From Fidelibacterota bacterium (lineage in GTDB: Bacteria > Fidelibacterota > UBA8477 > JABMPR01): a DNA stretch of 64,000 nt. Below the pieces are notes generated by a model. That model had not been told where the DNA came from, did not search any database, and was given only the letters and a program-made list of their open reading frames with translations. Of this stretch, positions 16,102-25,467 are shown piece after piece; the stretch's first letter is position 1; each line of letters opens with the position of its first letter. The DNA is taken from contig JABIFG010000082.1 of the NCBI GenBank assembly GCA_018650795.1, forward strand, positions 19,998-83,997, in the 5' to 3' direction. The translations under genes and the position numbers were made by a program.

Positions 16102-19100
16102 ATGAAGCTGGAATGTTTTAAATCAAGCCTACTTATTGCAATCGTTTCAACACTTTTTGTTGGGTGCCCAACCATCCAGAGTTTGGAGCAACCAGATCTG
16201 GTTGCCACCAACAGCTCCTTTACATCAACCATCACTGTGACACTCGATTCAACATTGATTGAAAATGTTGTACCAAATTTTGCAGTTAAACTTCCCATCG
16301 GCTGGACCGTAATTGATTCAGTCCCATTTGATGGGAGTGTAAATGGCTTTTTCGTTTTTGATTCGATCATCACCGATAGCGTAAATGTACTTTGGCCCTG
16401 TGATCCCGATGAATATTGGTGGGGAGCAAGAGCCGCCGACACAACGGATTACATTTATGCCGATACAGTGCATGTTACACCCTCAATGATCTCAGGCACC
16501 CAGTTCGGGTTTCATGAACTTACATACAGAGTTGGTGACGATAAACTCCGGGCTGGTGGAATGGGAGGAGAAATCCCTGGTTTTCTTAATATGGTAGTCT
16601 CAGAGACTATGTTTGTGACACCAGATCCAAGTCCCCTCGATGGGGAGGTTTACATAAGCCCTACGGGAGATTGGGGTACTGATGGGAGTGAGTCCGCACC
16701 CTTGAAGACCGTCCGGGAAGCCCTGGCTAGAATATCCGCAGATAGTCTGAATTCAGCCACTATACATCTGGCTGATGGTACCTACTCCCCCTCTACAAAC
16801 GGTGAAATGTTTCCCCTTGAGTTGACCAGCTATATGACCATTGCGGGACAATCCCAGGATCAAGTGATATTAGATGCTGAGGGGTCAAGTCGTGTGATGA
16901 GTGTTGTCAATGCTCCTCACTGTTTCATTTCAAATATGACTATTACGGGAGGACTTATATTTCAAGGGAGCGGAGGAGGAATCTATGTGGCTTTTTCGGA
17001 CCCGGAAATTTCAAGTGTAAGTATCACCGACAATTCGGCCAGATATGGAGCAGGCATCTATTGTGACAGCTCAGATGTGCTGCTAAGCGGCGTATCCATC
17101 ACTGAAAATGTTCAAACAGGAGCAGAGTATATTGGTGCAGCGGGGATGTATAGCGTTCGCTCAAATCCCATTCTTCAAGATGTCACAATCAGTGACAATT
17201 CTGGTATTGGGATCTACCTGGAACGTTCCAGTGCTGTTCTGCAAAATGTAGATATTTTGCAGAACACAATGACTGGACTATGGTGTGCCGAATCGCATCC
17301 CACTATCATAGATGTCTCAATCACTGGCAATTCTGGCATTGGGATCCGCTTAGAGGATTCCAGCCCATCTCTGCAAAATGTAAACATTATGAATAATGCG
17401 GATGGTGGATTACGTTGTATTGAATCGGGCCCCACTCTAAATACTGTTAGAATATCTAGGAATAGTGCCTTCACTGGTGCCGGAATGCACTGCACTGCCT
17501 CTCAACCAATCCTGGAAAATGTCACTATATCTCATAATATTGCTACTGGGTTTGGGGGAGGGATATATTCATATCAAAATTCGTCAATCACCTTTTCCGG
17601 AGAGGAGAGGAGCAACATTTACTACAACGTTTCACTGAACCAACGTATTGGCTCAGACATCTTTACTACGAGTCCAATTGAGGTGATTGTTGATACATTT
17701 ACAGTACTACAACCCAATGAGTATCATGCATCACCTCTGGCATATTTCACCTTTGATGTACTCAATTTTGTCTATGAACAGATCGATGCAGATTTTTATG
17801 TGTCACCTAGCGGTGATGATGCCAATGATGGTATGACGCCAGAAACACCCCTGAAGACCATTATGCACGCAGGTGAACGTATATTGGGAACGAGTGAACA
17901 ACCACGTACTATTTTCCTAGCGGATGGTGTTTACAGTCCCAGTAGCACGGGGGAATTTTTCCCGGTCTATTTACGGGCTCACATTTCACTGGTAGGCGAA
18001 TCAGAATTAGGTGTCGTTCTGGATGGAGAGCTATCATCAAATGTAATCTCAATTGGTGATATGAATGATGAGCAGGTTTCAAATATGACAATTACTGGTG
18101 GGCAAGGACAGGGGATATTGTGTCAGAATTCAAGCCCAAGACTCAAGAATCTCACAATTCATGATAATTCTGGAACCGGGATACTCTGTGAAAGTTCTAA
18201 TCCTCAAATGGAGCATCTCAATATTCATGATAATTCTGCCAGTGGACTAATTATTCGAGATCAATCACGACCAGAGATAAAACATGTAACAATCTCAGCT
18301 AATCAGGGGGTTGGTATCGGAATTACGAATGGTTCGTCGGTGAGAATGGACAGTTTGGATATCAATGAGAATATCTCAAGTGGAATATTTTGCTCCTGGT
18401 CAGAGTTAATCCTCACCAATGCGAGTATCTTGAATAATGGAGCGGATGGCATAGCCTTAAATGCCTCCCCAAACTCCCTTTTGGATAGAGTAATTATAGC
18501 AGGCAATGCCGATCATGGAGTCAGCTGTGCAGAATCCAATCCAATCCTGACCTCAATAACCATAGCAGATAATGGTCGATATGGTCTTCGCATAGCCGGT
18601 TCTGCCCACCCAATGTTAACCAACTCGATTGCCTGGAATAATTCAAATGGAACAATTTCCTTTCTAGGGGTTGGTGACCCAGGTTCATTGTTAGTTGCGC
18701 ATAGTGCTCTTGAAGGAGGTTCGCTCGGGGGAATATTTGATGGTGGTTATTATACCATCGATTGGTCAGAAGGGAATACCAACATTGATCCCCTGTTTGT
18801 CGACCAAGAAAATGGAGACTATTCACTTCAGGAAGGATCCCCCTGTATTAATACAGGCACAAGCTTCTTTGTCTGGGCTGGAGATACCATTGTTAATATT
18901 CCTGATTCTACATATCAAGGTGGAGAAGTGGACATGGGTTGCTTTGAGTCGCCATATAGCACAGTATCCATCAGCTTGGAGCATCAATTACCCCTAAAGT
19001 TTTCTCTGGACCAGAACTACCCCAATCCCTTCAACCCAAGTACAACAATCAGGTATGAGCTGCCTCATCAATCGGATGTGCAGATCATTGTGTACGATGT

Positions 19101-19272
19101 TCTGGGTCAGATAGTAGCTACCCTGGTTTCAGAAAATCAGGCTGCGGGGTATGGGTCCGTTCAATGGGATGGTAAAGATAAGTTGGGTCACCAGGTGAGT
19201 ACCGGGATGTTCCTATATGTAATCCATGCAGGAGAGTTCACCCAGACCAGAAAAATGCTGTTATTAAAATAA
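16102..19272 (+). CDS. Giant beta-helix surface protein with lipobox and FlgD-like sorting domain
   Basis: 1056 aa from ATG 16102, with GAGGAGA upstream. The N-terminus looks like a lipoprotein signal with lipobox LFVGC (Cys22). After a domain of about 150 residues come two DUF1565/beta-helix blocks. The first starts near residue 183 (YISPTGDWGTDGSESAPLKT), the second near 566 (FYVSPSGDDANDG). Each carries the same phrases, such as IxLADGxYSPSxxGExFP, then many parallel beta-helix turns ending in DNSG or ENV phrases. Turns near residues 360-450 repeat almost the same 43 residues. The C-terminus has NYPNPFNPSTTIRYE and ends RKMLLLK. No glycosidase motif was seen, so adhesion is as likely as enzymatic action. 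Having both a lipobox and a sorting domain is unusual. Confidence 0.85.
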   Translation: MKLECFKSSLLIAIVSTLFVGCPTIQSLEQPDLVATNSSFTSTITVTLDSTLIENVVPNFAVKLPIGWTVIDSVPFDGSVNGFFVFDSIITDSVNVLWPCDPDEYWWGARAADTTDYIYADTVHVTPSMISGTQFGFHELTYRVGDDKLRAGGMGGEIPGFLNMVVSETMFVTPDPSPLDGEVYISPTGDWGTDGSESAPLKTVREALARISADSLNSATIHLADGTYSPSTNGEMFPLELTSYMTIAGQSQDQVILDAEGSSRVMSVVNAPHCFISNMTITGGLIFQGSGGGIYVAFSDPEISSVSITDNSARYGAGIYCDSSDVLLSGVSITENVQTGAEYIGAAGMYSVRSNPILQDVTISDNSGIGIYLERSSAVLQNVDILQNTMTGLWCAESHPTIIDVSITGNSGIGIRLEDSSPSLQNVNIMNNADGGLRCIESGPTLNTVRISRNSAFTGAGMHCTASQPILENVTISHNIATGFGGGIYSYQNSSITFSGEERSNIYYNVSLNQRIGSDIFTTSPIEVIVDTFTVLQPNEYHASPLAYFTFDVLNFVYEQIDADFYVSPSGDDANDGMTPETPLKTIMHAGERILGTSEQPRTIFLADGVYSPSSTGEFFPVYLRAHISLVGESELGVVLDGELSSNVISIGDMNDEQVSNMTITGGQGQGILCQNSSPRLKNLTIHDNSGTGILCESSNPQMEHLNIHDNSASGLIIRDQSRPEIKHVTISANQGVGIGITNGSSVRMDSLDINENISSGIFCSWSELILTNASILNNGADGIALNASPNSLLDRVIIAGNADHGVSCAESNPILTSITIADNGRYGLRIAGSAHPMLTNSIAWNNSNGTISFLGVGDPGSLLVAHSALEGGSLGGIFDGGYYTIDWSEGNTNIDPLFVDQENGDYSLQEGSPCINTGTSFFVWAGDTIVNIPDSTYQGGEVDMGCFESPYSTVSISLEHQLPLKFSLDQNYPNPFNPSTTIRYELPHQSDVQIIVYDVLGQIVATLVSENQAAGYGSVQWDGKDKLGHQVSTGMFLYVIHAGEFTQTRKMLLLK

Positions 19273-19375
19273 TTAGAGTCCTCCGCTCTATATAGACGCA
19301 CGCTACAAATGGCCTGGTATGATATGTAGAATGTCATACTGGGCCTGTGTGGGTTGGGTACTAAACCTCCTGGCA

Positions 19376-19401
19376 TCATCCCTAGCGGAGTCGAAGGATG
19401 A
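19376..19401. repeat. REP-like intergenic palindrome, copy 1 (degenerate)
   Basis: A 26 bp element of the form TCATCCC..AGCGGAGTCGA.GGATGA, with imperfect dyad symmetry, lies between two convergent genes. It differs at two positions from the copies at 41056, 41100 and 45561. Confidence 0.6.
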
Positions 19402-19415
19402 ATTGTCCAAATTTC

Positions 19416-22319
19416 TTATGATCCAGGACTATACTTGGAGGGGGAGACCCCAAATTCTTTCTTGAAACTGGTGGCAAAATGGGCAGGATTCTGGAAGCCC
19501 ACCATGTAGGCGATTTCAGTCACATTCCCTGAATGCTGTTCCAGGAGGCTGGCAGCACGTTTTAATCGTTGAGTTCTAATGAAATCTGTGGGACTTAAAT
19601 TGGTCAGAGCCGTGAGCTTTCTGAAGAGTTGGGAGCGACTCATATAGACCTGCTCACTGAGTTCCTTAACACCAAATTCCATATCAGCTATGTTAATCTC
19701 AATACTGTCCATAATACTGCGCAGAAATTTTTCATCCATGGAGCTTACCGTGACCTCTTTTAAGTCTTGAGCCTGATCAAGTATAAATCTCTCACGTAAA
19801 CGCTGTCGCTGACGGATCAGATTGGCAACTCGGATGCGTAACTCGCGTGTGTTAAATGGCTTTAACAAATAGTCATCAGCACCTGTTTCAAGACCCTTGA
19901 ATTTTGCTTCATCAGTGGATAGAGCTGTTAGCATGATGATGGGAATGTGGCACAATAGCGGATCTTGACGTGCATTTTCCAGGAAGGTAAAACCATCCAT
20001 CTCTGGCATCATCACATCAGAGATAATCAGATCAGGAATAGCTTCTCTGGCGGTATCCAGACCAAGACGACCATTAACAGCTGTACTGATAGCATAAGCA
20101 TCTGCCAGTTCCTCTGAAATAAATGCTCGCATATCAGCATTATCCTCAACAATCAGGATCTGAGGTAGCTCCTTGTCTGGTGTTGATTCAATTGTTTCCC
20201 CCAGAGCAGCTTCAGAGATTTGATGGGGTTCATCTGTTTCAGCGGCCTTAGGATCACTTTCCATGTGGATCTCATCGGGCTTAAAATGATCGCTACCCAG
20301 CTTAAAACTGGCGGTAAAGCAAATATATTCACCGGGTACACTACGTAGCTGGATTTGACCATGATGGAGACCCAGCAGATCATTCACCAGAGCCAGGCCC
20401 ACACCGGAGCCTTCGATCTGACCATCAGCGCTTTCAATGCGTTGGAAATGATCAAAAATACGCTCCTGGTCTTCAGGTGATATTGGCTCCCCGCTGTTCT
20501 CAATCTTTAAATCGACGGTATTCTCATTTTGAAGCACTGACAGGATTACATCACCGCCAGTTTCACAATACTTAAAGGCATTGGAAAGCAGGTTGTTGAC
20601 GATCTTGTTCATCATCTCGCGATCATAGTAAAGGGGTAATTCACTTCTAGGGATACTGATCTTGAAACTGACCCCCTTGCTGTCTGCCAGAGATTCATGA
20701 GCGGAAGAGATCGTTCTGATGTGTTTGGAAAAATTGTGCTCAGATACTCTGAGCTGCATTTTACTGCTCTGAATCTTGGCCAGATCGAGGATTTGGGAAA
20801 TCAGATTCTGCATACGCCTGGCATTACGCAGGATCATCTGTAAACGATCCCTCACTTTTGTAGATTTTGTCTCATCAACTAGTTTTTCCAGAGGACTCAC
20901 AATCAGAGTCAAGGGGGTGCGGAATTCATGGGAGATGGAGGTAAAGAAGGATGTTTTCATGGCATCCAATTCTGTGGCAGCCTGCAGATCAGCATCAATC
21001 CGCACCACCTCACCTTCCATAGAACGCATTCTAAGCGCCAGAGCCAGAGCAAAGGTCACCAGCATGAGAGCCGTTCCCCACTGATCTATAGTTCCCAGGA
21101 ATGGACCTGAAATGAAGTTCATAGAGAGGGTGTGAAGTACGAGACCGGTAACATTAAAAATGTTACCCAACAGGTATATGCCGGCCATGGGGACCTTTTT
21201 GATGGTCAGATGGATACCCACTCCCAGATAGGGAATTAACATTAAAGCAATCCCACCATTGACCATTTGCCAGCCCAGGATATGGATTTGAAAGTGATGA
21301 GGTGAAATGAAAAATCGAAGAAGAAAGTCAGTCACAATAATACCTACCAAAACGACTGTAGCCCATTTGAAAACACGATACCAACCAGGGGCTATTTCTT
21401 TGAGTTTCAGGAATACGATGACATAGAAGTAGAAGGCTATTACCCTAACGGCAACCAGGATGTATTCACCAATTTCATAGGGCCCGGTTTTGGAGGAAGT
21501 TGAAGCAAGGAATGTAGTAAATAGAAGACCCTTTGTGTAAAGGTACCACATCAAAGCAGTTAACGCTAATAAGGCGAGAGCAAAAAAGGCCGGCTCCCTA
21601 TAAATGGAGTAAAAAATGAACAAGAAAGCTGTAATGGCCACGATGATTCCCATGACGAATGCAAAACTAATGTTCTCTCCATTAACCCTATCTTGTCTTT
21701 GCTGGAGATACTCTTCATTTACCAGGTAGCCTGCCAGCGATCTACTGTAGCGTTTCCAGAAATCTGGGAAGGTTGAGTGCCAGTATAGTGTTTTGATCTC
21801 ATGGGCATCCAGGTGCACTAGTATGAGCTGTCTGTGTGGGTAGAGACTGTTGGGTAAGTATTTTTGTCCCTCAGTGTACGGAAGGTTTCTTCCACCAGCG
21901 TGAACTGTGAAATCATGCTCACCTATATCATCAAACATCAATGTGTGGGTTGCACCAGAATAAAACCATAAATCCACAGCCACTGAGTGGGTGTTCTGAA
22001 TGATGACCTGATGCCAGTATTTTGAGACCCCAGGCGTTTCCCTCATGATCTCCCTGTGATAGGGGACGAATTGTGCTTGCTGTTCAGGCGTTGTTATTTG
22101 CTGTATACTCAGGATTCCTGAAGTGTCAGGCAGTACCGTTGATAAATCATGAAGATAGGAGAAGTTTTGGGCTTCAAGACCACCACCTACTTTAAGCGTG
22201 TCTGTTCCAGCCAGCAAGTGAACCGGTGAAAGCATGAGACCAAAGAGACCTAGAGATACCAGGAGACAAATTCTTCGCCAGGATTGAGTAATTAGATAAA
22301 CCCTCAGTTTTTTAGACAA
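19416..22319 (-). CDS. Hybrid two-component sensor/regulator: 7TM-DISM, histidine kinase, receiver, AraC HTH
   Basis: 967 aa from TTG 22319; no ATG is available nearby. After a signal-like helix, residues about 40-195 form a DISMED2-type extracellular domain. Seven membrane helices follow (about 210-420). The kinase part has SISHEFRTPLTLIVSPLEK (phosphorylated His in SHE) near residue 460, NNLLSNAFKY (N-box) and GSGVGLALVNDL (G-box). Residues about 710-830 are a receiver with ISDVMMPEMDG. The last 100 residues are an AraC-type DNA-binding domain (VYMSRSQLFRKLTALTNLSP, GFQNPAHFATSFKKEFG). One polypeptide thus senses, phosphorylates and binds DNA, as hybrid HTCS proteins of Bacteroidota do. It lies convergent to the giant beta-helix gene, so that gene or others in the region could be targets, but this is inference. 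Confidence 0.92.
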   Translation of the reverse strand: MSKKLRVYLITQSWRRICLLVSLGLFGLMLSPVHLLAGTDTLKVGGGLEAQNFSYLHDLSTVLPDTSGILSIQQITTPEQQAQFVPYHREIMRETPGVSKYWHQVIIQNTHSVAVDLWFYSGATHTLMFDDIGEHDFTVHAGGRNLPYTEGQKYLPNSLYPHRQLILVHLDAHEIKTLYWHSTFPDFWKRYSRSLAGYLVNEEYLQQRQDRVNGENISFAFVMGIIVAITAFLFIFYSIYREPAFFALALLALTALMWYLYTKGLLFTTFLASTSSKTGPYEIGEYILVAVRVIAFYFYVIVFLKLKEIAPGWYRVFKWATVVLVGIIVTDFLLRFFISPHHFQIHILGWQMVNGGIALMLIPYLGVGIHLTIKKVPMAGIYLLGNIFNVTGLVLHTLSMNFISGPFLGTIDQWGTALMLVTFALALALRMRSMEGEVVRIDADLQAATELDAMKTSFFTSISHEFRTPLTLIVSPLEKLVDETKSTKVRDRLQMILRNARRMQNLISQILDLAKIQSSKMQLRVSEHNFSKHIRTISSAHESLADSKGVSFKISIPRSELPLYYDREMMNKIVNNLLSNAFKYCETGGDVILSVLQNENTVDLKIENSGEPISPEDQERIFDHFQRIESADGQIEGSGVGLALVNDLLGLHHGQIQLRSVPGEYICFTASFKLGSDHFKPDEIHMESDPKAAETDEPHQISEAALGETIESTPDKELPQILIVEDNADMRAFISEELADAYAISTAVNGRLGLDTAREAIPDLIISDVMMPEMDGFTFLENARQDPLLCHIPIIMLTALSTDEAKFKGLETGADDYLLKPFNTRELRIRVANLIRQRQRLRERFILDQAQDLKEVTVSSMDEKFLRSIMDSIEINIADMEFGVKELSEQVYMSRSQLFRKLTALTNLSPTDFIRTQRLKRAASLLEQHSGNVTEIAYMVGFQNPAHFATSFKKEFGVSPSKYSPGS

Positions 22320-22432
22320 TGAGATAAGATAGAAGAATATTCAGTGCTTATAAGAGATATTTATCCCTATTGACCAGAGAGATACTATTTACGTTTATGG
22401 ATTATCTTTAATAATGCAGGTGTTGAAGCGAA

Positions 22433-22526
22433 TCAGCTGAGTTTCTGCTTTAATTTGGTGACATACCAACGACTCATGACGTAGGGTTCATCGATGTCTT
22501 TCATATATACGCGATAAGAATTATCC
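22433..22526 (-). pseudogene. Fragment of a LytTR response regulator gene (last ~30 codons)
   Basis: The short minus-strand frame ends NSYRVYMKDIDEPYVMSRWY followed by VTKLKQKLS and a stop. This is the C-terminus of the intact LytTR regulator at 25958-26683, which ends NSYRVYMKGIEEPYVMSRRY then VTKLKQKLS. At the DNA level about 71 of 84 positions agree between 22441-22524 and 25966-26049; similarity stops abruptly beyond that. The frame continues upstream to 22645 with unrelated residues. It lacks the receiver and most of the LytTR domain, so it is a remnant and not a working regulator. Confidence 0.75.
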
Positions 22527-22528
22527 CT

Positions 22529-22895
22529 GAAAGCTTGAACCCTGCATAACATTAGTCCTCCATCGGGGTTCAAGGTGGATCGAAAAGCATAGACATTTGA
22601 ACCACTAGAAAGAGAATCATAGCAACGACCATCGTTTTGCAACAAACTTATTACTCCATCCTGTCAGCGAACACCATCCATGTCTCGGTAGATTTACTGA
22701 CTAATTAGGGGACTTATTATTGATATCAATACTTGGATAGTTCGAACCTTATAAAGCTTAATAACAAATAAGAAATACAAGCGTTTACATGGCCCGTATA
22801 TATGGTAAATATTATTGACATCGCCTCTATTCTTAAGCACTTTCCCAAGGATCGGGATTTCACCAAATTATTTAGCAATGTTTCCATAATTTCTT
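22529..22895. other. Stretch without a recognised gene between the two gene remnants
   Basis: About 370 nt, AT-rich, between the LytTR fragment and the truncated cyclase. The upstream end of the minus-strand frame (to 22645) has no recognisable relatives. No RNA gene, clear terminator or strong palindrome was seen. It may hold the promoter for the truncated cyclase and the full cyclase downstream. Confidence 0.5.
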
Positions 22896-23129
22896 ATGAA
22901 TAGATCAACACGGAAACTCACAACAATTGTACTTACTGATATGGTCGGGTTGACAGCTATTTCTGCTGTAGATGAAGAAATAGCTCTTGATCTTATCCTG
23001 AAACAGCGTGAACTATTAAAACCAATTGCTGAGCATTTTGATGGCAAAGGGTTAAAGGAAATAGGGGGTGATTTGCTACTAAGTTTCTCAAACTCCATAA
23101 AAACTGTCAGATGTTCTATCCAACATTAG
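22896..23129 (+). pseudogene. Truncated class III cyclase paralog (first half of the catalytic domain)
   Basis: 77 aa. It aligns without gaps to the first 76 residues of the intact cyclase that starts 7 nt after its stop: RKLTTIVLTDMVGLT against RKLAAIVFTDIAGFT, and GLKEIGGDLLLSFS against WLKEIGDGVLLSFS. The first metal Asp (15) and Lys54 are kept, but position 58, the second metal Asp, is Gly. The rest of the domain (substrate Asp, transition-state Asn and Arg) is missing, so it cannot be an active cyclase. Identity is roughly 45 percent, so the copy is old. Its stop codon lies 7 nt before the next ATG, which has no Shine-Dalgarno site, so it might still act as a translated leader. Confidence 0.7.
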
Positions 23130-23136
23130 ACCAAAC

Positions 23137-25464
23137 ATGACCGAATTCTCAAGAAAACTAGCGGCTATTGTTTTCACAGATATTGCTGGTTTCACCAAGC
23201 TGGCTGGATCTGATGAAACACATGCTGCAGAGCTCCTGCAAACACAACGTGATATTCTCAAGCCCATTGTCGCATCCAAGGATGGGAAATGGCTGAAAGA
23301 GATTGGCGATGGTGTTCTTCTGAGCTTCTCCAGTACCACATCAGCCTTGGATTGTGCCGTTCAAATTCAGAATGCAACCAAAGAAATACCTGACCTGAAC
23401 CTACGTATCGGGATACATCAGGGCGAAGTGATAGAACAATATAATGACATCATTGGTGATGATGTAAATATCGCCTCCCGGCTGGAACCTTTCGCTGCAA
23501 TTGGTGGAATTGTTGTTTCTGACAAAATCTATCGGGACCTGGTAAGCAATACCCGCTTCAGTTTCAAACTTATTGGACAACCAAAGCTCAAAGGTGTTGT
23601 CCACCCACTTATTCTTTACAGTGTCATTTCCCATGGCCTTCCTGATACAAATATCTCAGAAGTATCAGCCAAACTTGAAAAGGAATATAAAAACTGGAGT
23701 CGATACCTCATTCCAGCTGTGGTAATTTTATTGTGGATTGTTTATCAGAACTTTGTCCGTGTTAACGCCCCACCTTCTGTGGCAATACTTATGATGGAAA
23801 ACATGGGTGATCCAGTTGATGAATTCTGGGCTCAAGGGATATCGGAAGACCTGATTATCAACGTAGCCAGTGCAGGTCTCATTAACGTTGCTTCCCTGAG
23901 AGATGTTAGAGATTTGACCAATATGGAACTCACCACCAAGGAGATTGGTCGGCGACTTAACTCCCGATATGTCCTCACAAGCAGCGTATTGAAACAGGTT
24001 AACTCTTTTGCTCTACGATGCCAATTACTGGATACAAGATCCGATAATATCCTGTTTTCTCTGAAATGGAGCGAACCACTGACCAATGTGGGATCGATCA
24101 CATACACGCTTACAGAAAACATCTTGAAAAATTTAGATGTCAGCGCAGGGGTCAAATCTCCAAGTTATGATCATGTTGATCCCCTCGCTTATGAATATTA
24201 TTTAAAGGGCAAATACACCTGGGATAAACGTCAGAACCAAGAAGACATGGAGATCGCGCGAGGCTTTTTGCAGCAGGCACTCGAAATTGATGAGCATTTT
24301 CTTCAAGCAAAACTGTTCCTGGGTCAAACTCACCGGGAATCTTACGATTTCGACAAAGCCAACCAACTGTTCGCTGAATGTATCGAATTGAGTAAGACTA
24401 CTGGAGATGAACTAATCGGTGCGCGCGCCCAGAAGCAACTGGGTGATATGCACTTGGCTTTGGAAGAAACTGAGGAAGCCCTTAAATACTACCAAATTGC
24501 GCTAATGCAATCTCGAGACTTGGGTGATTTGAATAGTGAGGAACAGATTCTACGCAATATTGGTAACGCTTACTATATAAGTGGGGATAATGAGACAGCT
24601 TTAAAATTCTACACTGAGTCCCTTAGCTTGGCAAAAAAACTGGGACACAAGCGCAGTGAAGGTGAATCCTTGCATAGTTTTGGTAATATCTACGAGCAGA
24701 CTGGTGAGTTGGAGCAGGCGCTGGATTCCTACGCGAGGTCCCTGGAGATATTCCGGGAGCTCGGTGAAAAGAATCGTGAATCCTACGCACTCCTGACGAT
24801 GGGACTGGTCAATTCCGATAAAGGCAATTATACAGAGGCCATCGACTACCTGGCTCAGTCTCTGCAGATATCCAGCGAGTTAAATGACCATCATGTCAAG
24901 GCTTACACATTGAACTATCTAGGTGATGTGCACCGTGAAATAGGCATGTTGGATGAATCCCGGGAGTATTATAGCCAGTCACTACAAATATGTGAGGCTA
25001 TCAATGCTGAATACCTTGGAGCTATTATTCATCAGAGTCTGGGTGAAATGCACATGGAGGCATCAGAGTATGACAGCTCCTATACCCACTTCTTGAGGAG
25101 CATACCCATTTGGATTAAGCATGAAGAAACCCAGCAACATCTGGAGACACTTTCCCTGCTTGCCCTGGCAGAACTGCGTGGAGGTCAACCTGAACCAGCA
25201 ATGGAGAAGGTTCATGAATTAGAAACCATCCTCGGTGTTTTACGTCTGCCCATTGATGAGATGGTTACAAGCCACTGGAATCTTTTCAATATTTATAGGG
25301 AGCGGGAAATGGAGGTGGAAGCAGATAAATATCTGGATAAGGCCTACAATGGGCTCATGATTTTGGCGGATAATATTAAAAATGTTAAGGATCGTGATTC
25401 ATTCCTAAACGGGGTGGAGAAAAACCGGTCCATTATCGAATCATATAAAAAAAAGGGAGAGTGA
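23137..25464 (+). CDS. Class III adenylate cyclase with TM helix, TolB-like domain and TPR repeats
   Basis: 775 aa. Residues 1-170 are a class III cyclase homology domain. Metal ligands are Asp15 (FTDIAGF) and Asp58; the base-selecting pair is Lys54 (KEIGDG) and Asp104 (NDIIGDDVN); Asn111 and Arg115 (NIASR) complete the site. Lys plus Asp is the ATP-type combination, so cAMP is the likely product. One membrane helix lies near residues 192-206. A TolB-N-like region follows (SVAILMMENMGD, LRDVRDLTNMELTTKEIGRRLNS, about residues 215-340). At least nine TPR units extend to about residue 690. Architectures like this usually sense and bind partners through the TPR part. A small ORF follows 3 nt after the stop. 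No cAMP receptor gene lies nearby, though an FNR/CRP-type site occurs at 56008. Confidence 0.88.
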   Translation: MTEFSRKLAAIVFTDIAGFTKLAGSDETHAAELLQTQRDILKPIVASKDGKWLKEIGDGVLLSFSSTTSALDCAVQIQNATKEIPDLNLRIGIHQGEVIEQYNDIIGDDVNIASRLEPFAAIGGIVVSDKIYRDLVSNTRFSFKLIGQPKLKGVVHPLILYSVISHGLPDTNISEVSAKLEKEYKNWSRYLIPAVVILLWIVYQNFVRVNAPPSVAILMMENMGDPVDEFWAQGISEDLIINVASAGLINVASLRDVRDLTNMELTTKEIGRRLNSRYVLTSSVLKQVNSFALRCQLLDTRSDNILFSLKWSEPLTNVGSITYTLTENILKNLDVSAGVKSPSYDHVDPLAYEYYLKGKYTWDKRQNQEDMEIARGFLQQALEIDEHFLQAKLFLGQTHRESYDFDKANQLFAECIELSKTTGDELIGARAQKQLGDMHLALEETEEALKYYQIALMQSRDLGDLNSEEQILRNIGNAYYISGDNETALKFYTESLSLAKKLGHKRSEGESLHSFGNIYEQTGELEQALDSYARSLEIFRELGEKNRESYALLTMGLVNSDKGNYTEAIDYLAQSLQISSELNDHHVKAYTLNYLGDVHREIGMLDESREYYSQSLQICEAINAEYLGAIIHQSLGEMHMEASEYDSSYTHFLRSIPIWIKHEETQQHLETLSLLALAELRGGQPEPAMEKVHELETILGVLRLPIDEMVTSHWNLFNIYREREMEVEADKYLDKAYNGLMILADNIKNVKDRDSFLNGVEKNRSIIESYKKKGE

Positions 25465-25467
25465 ATC

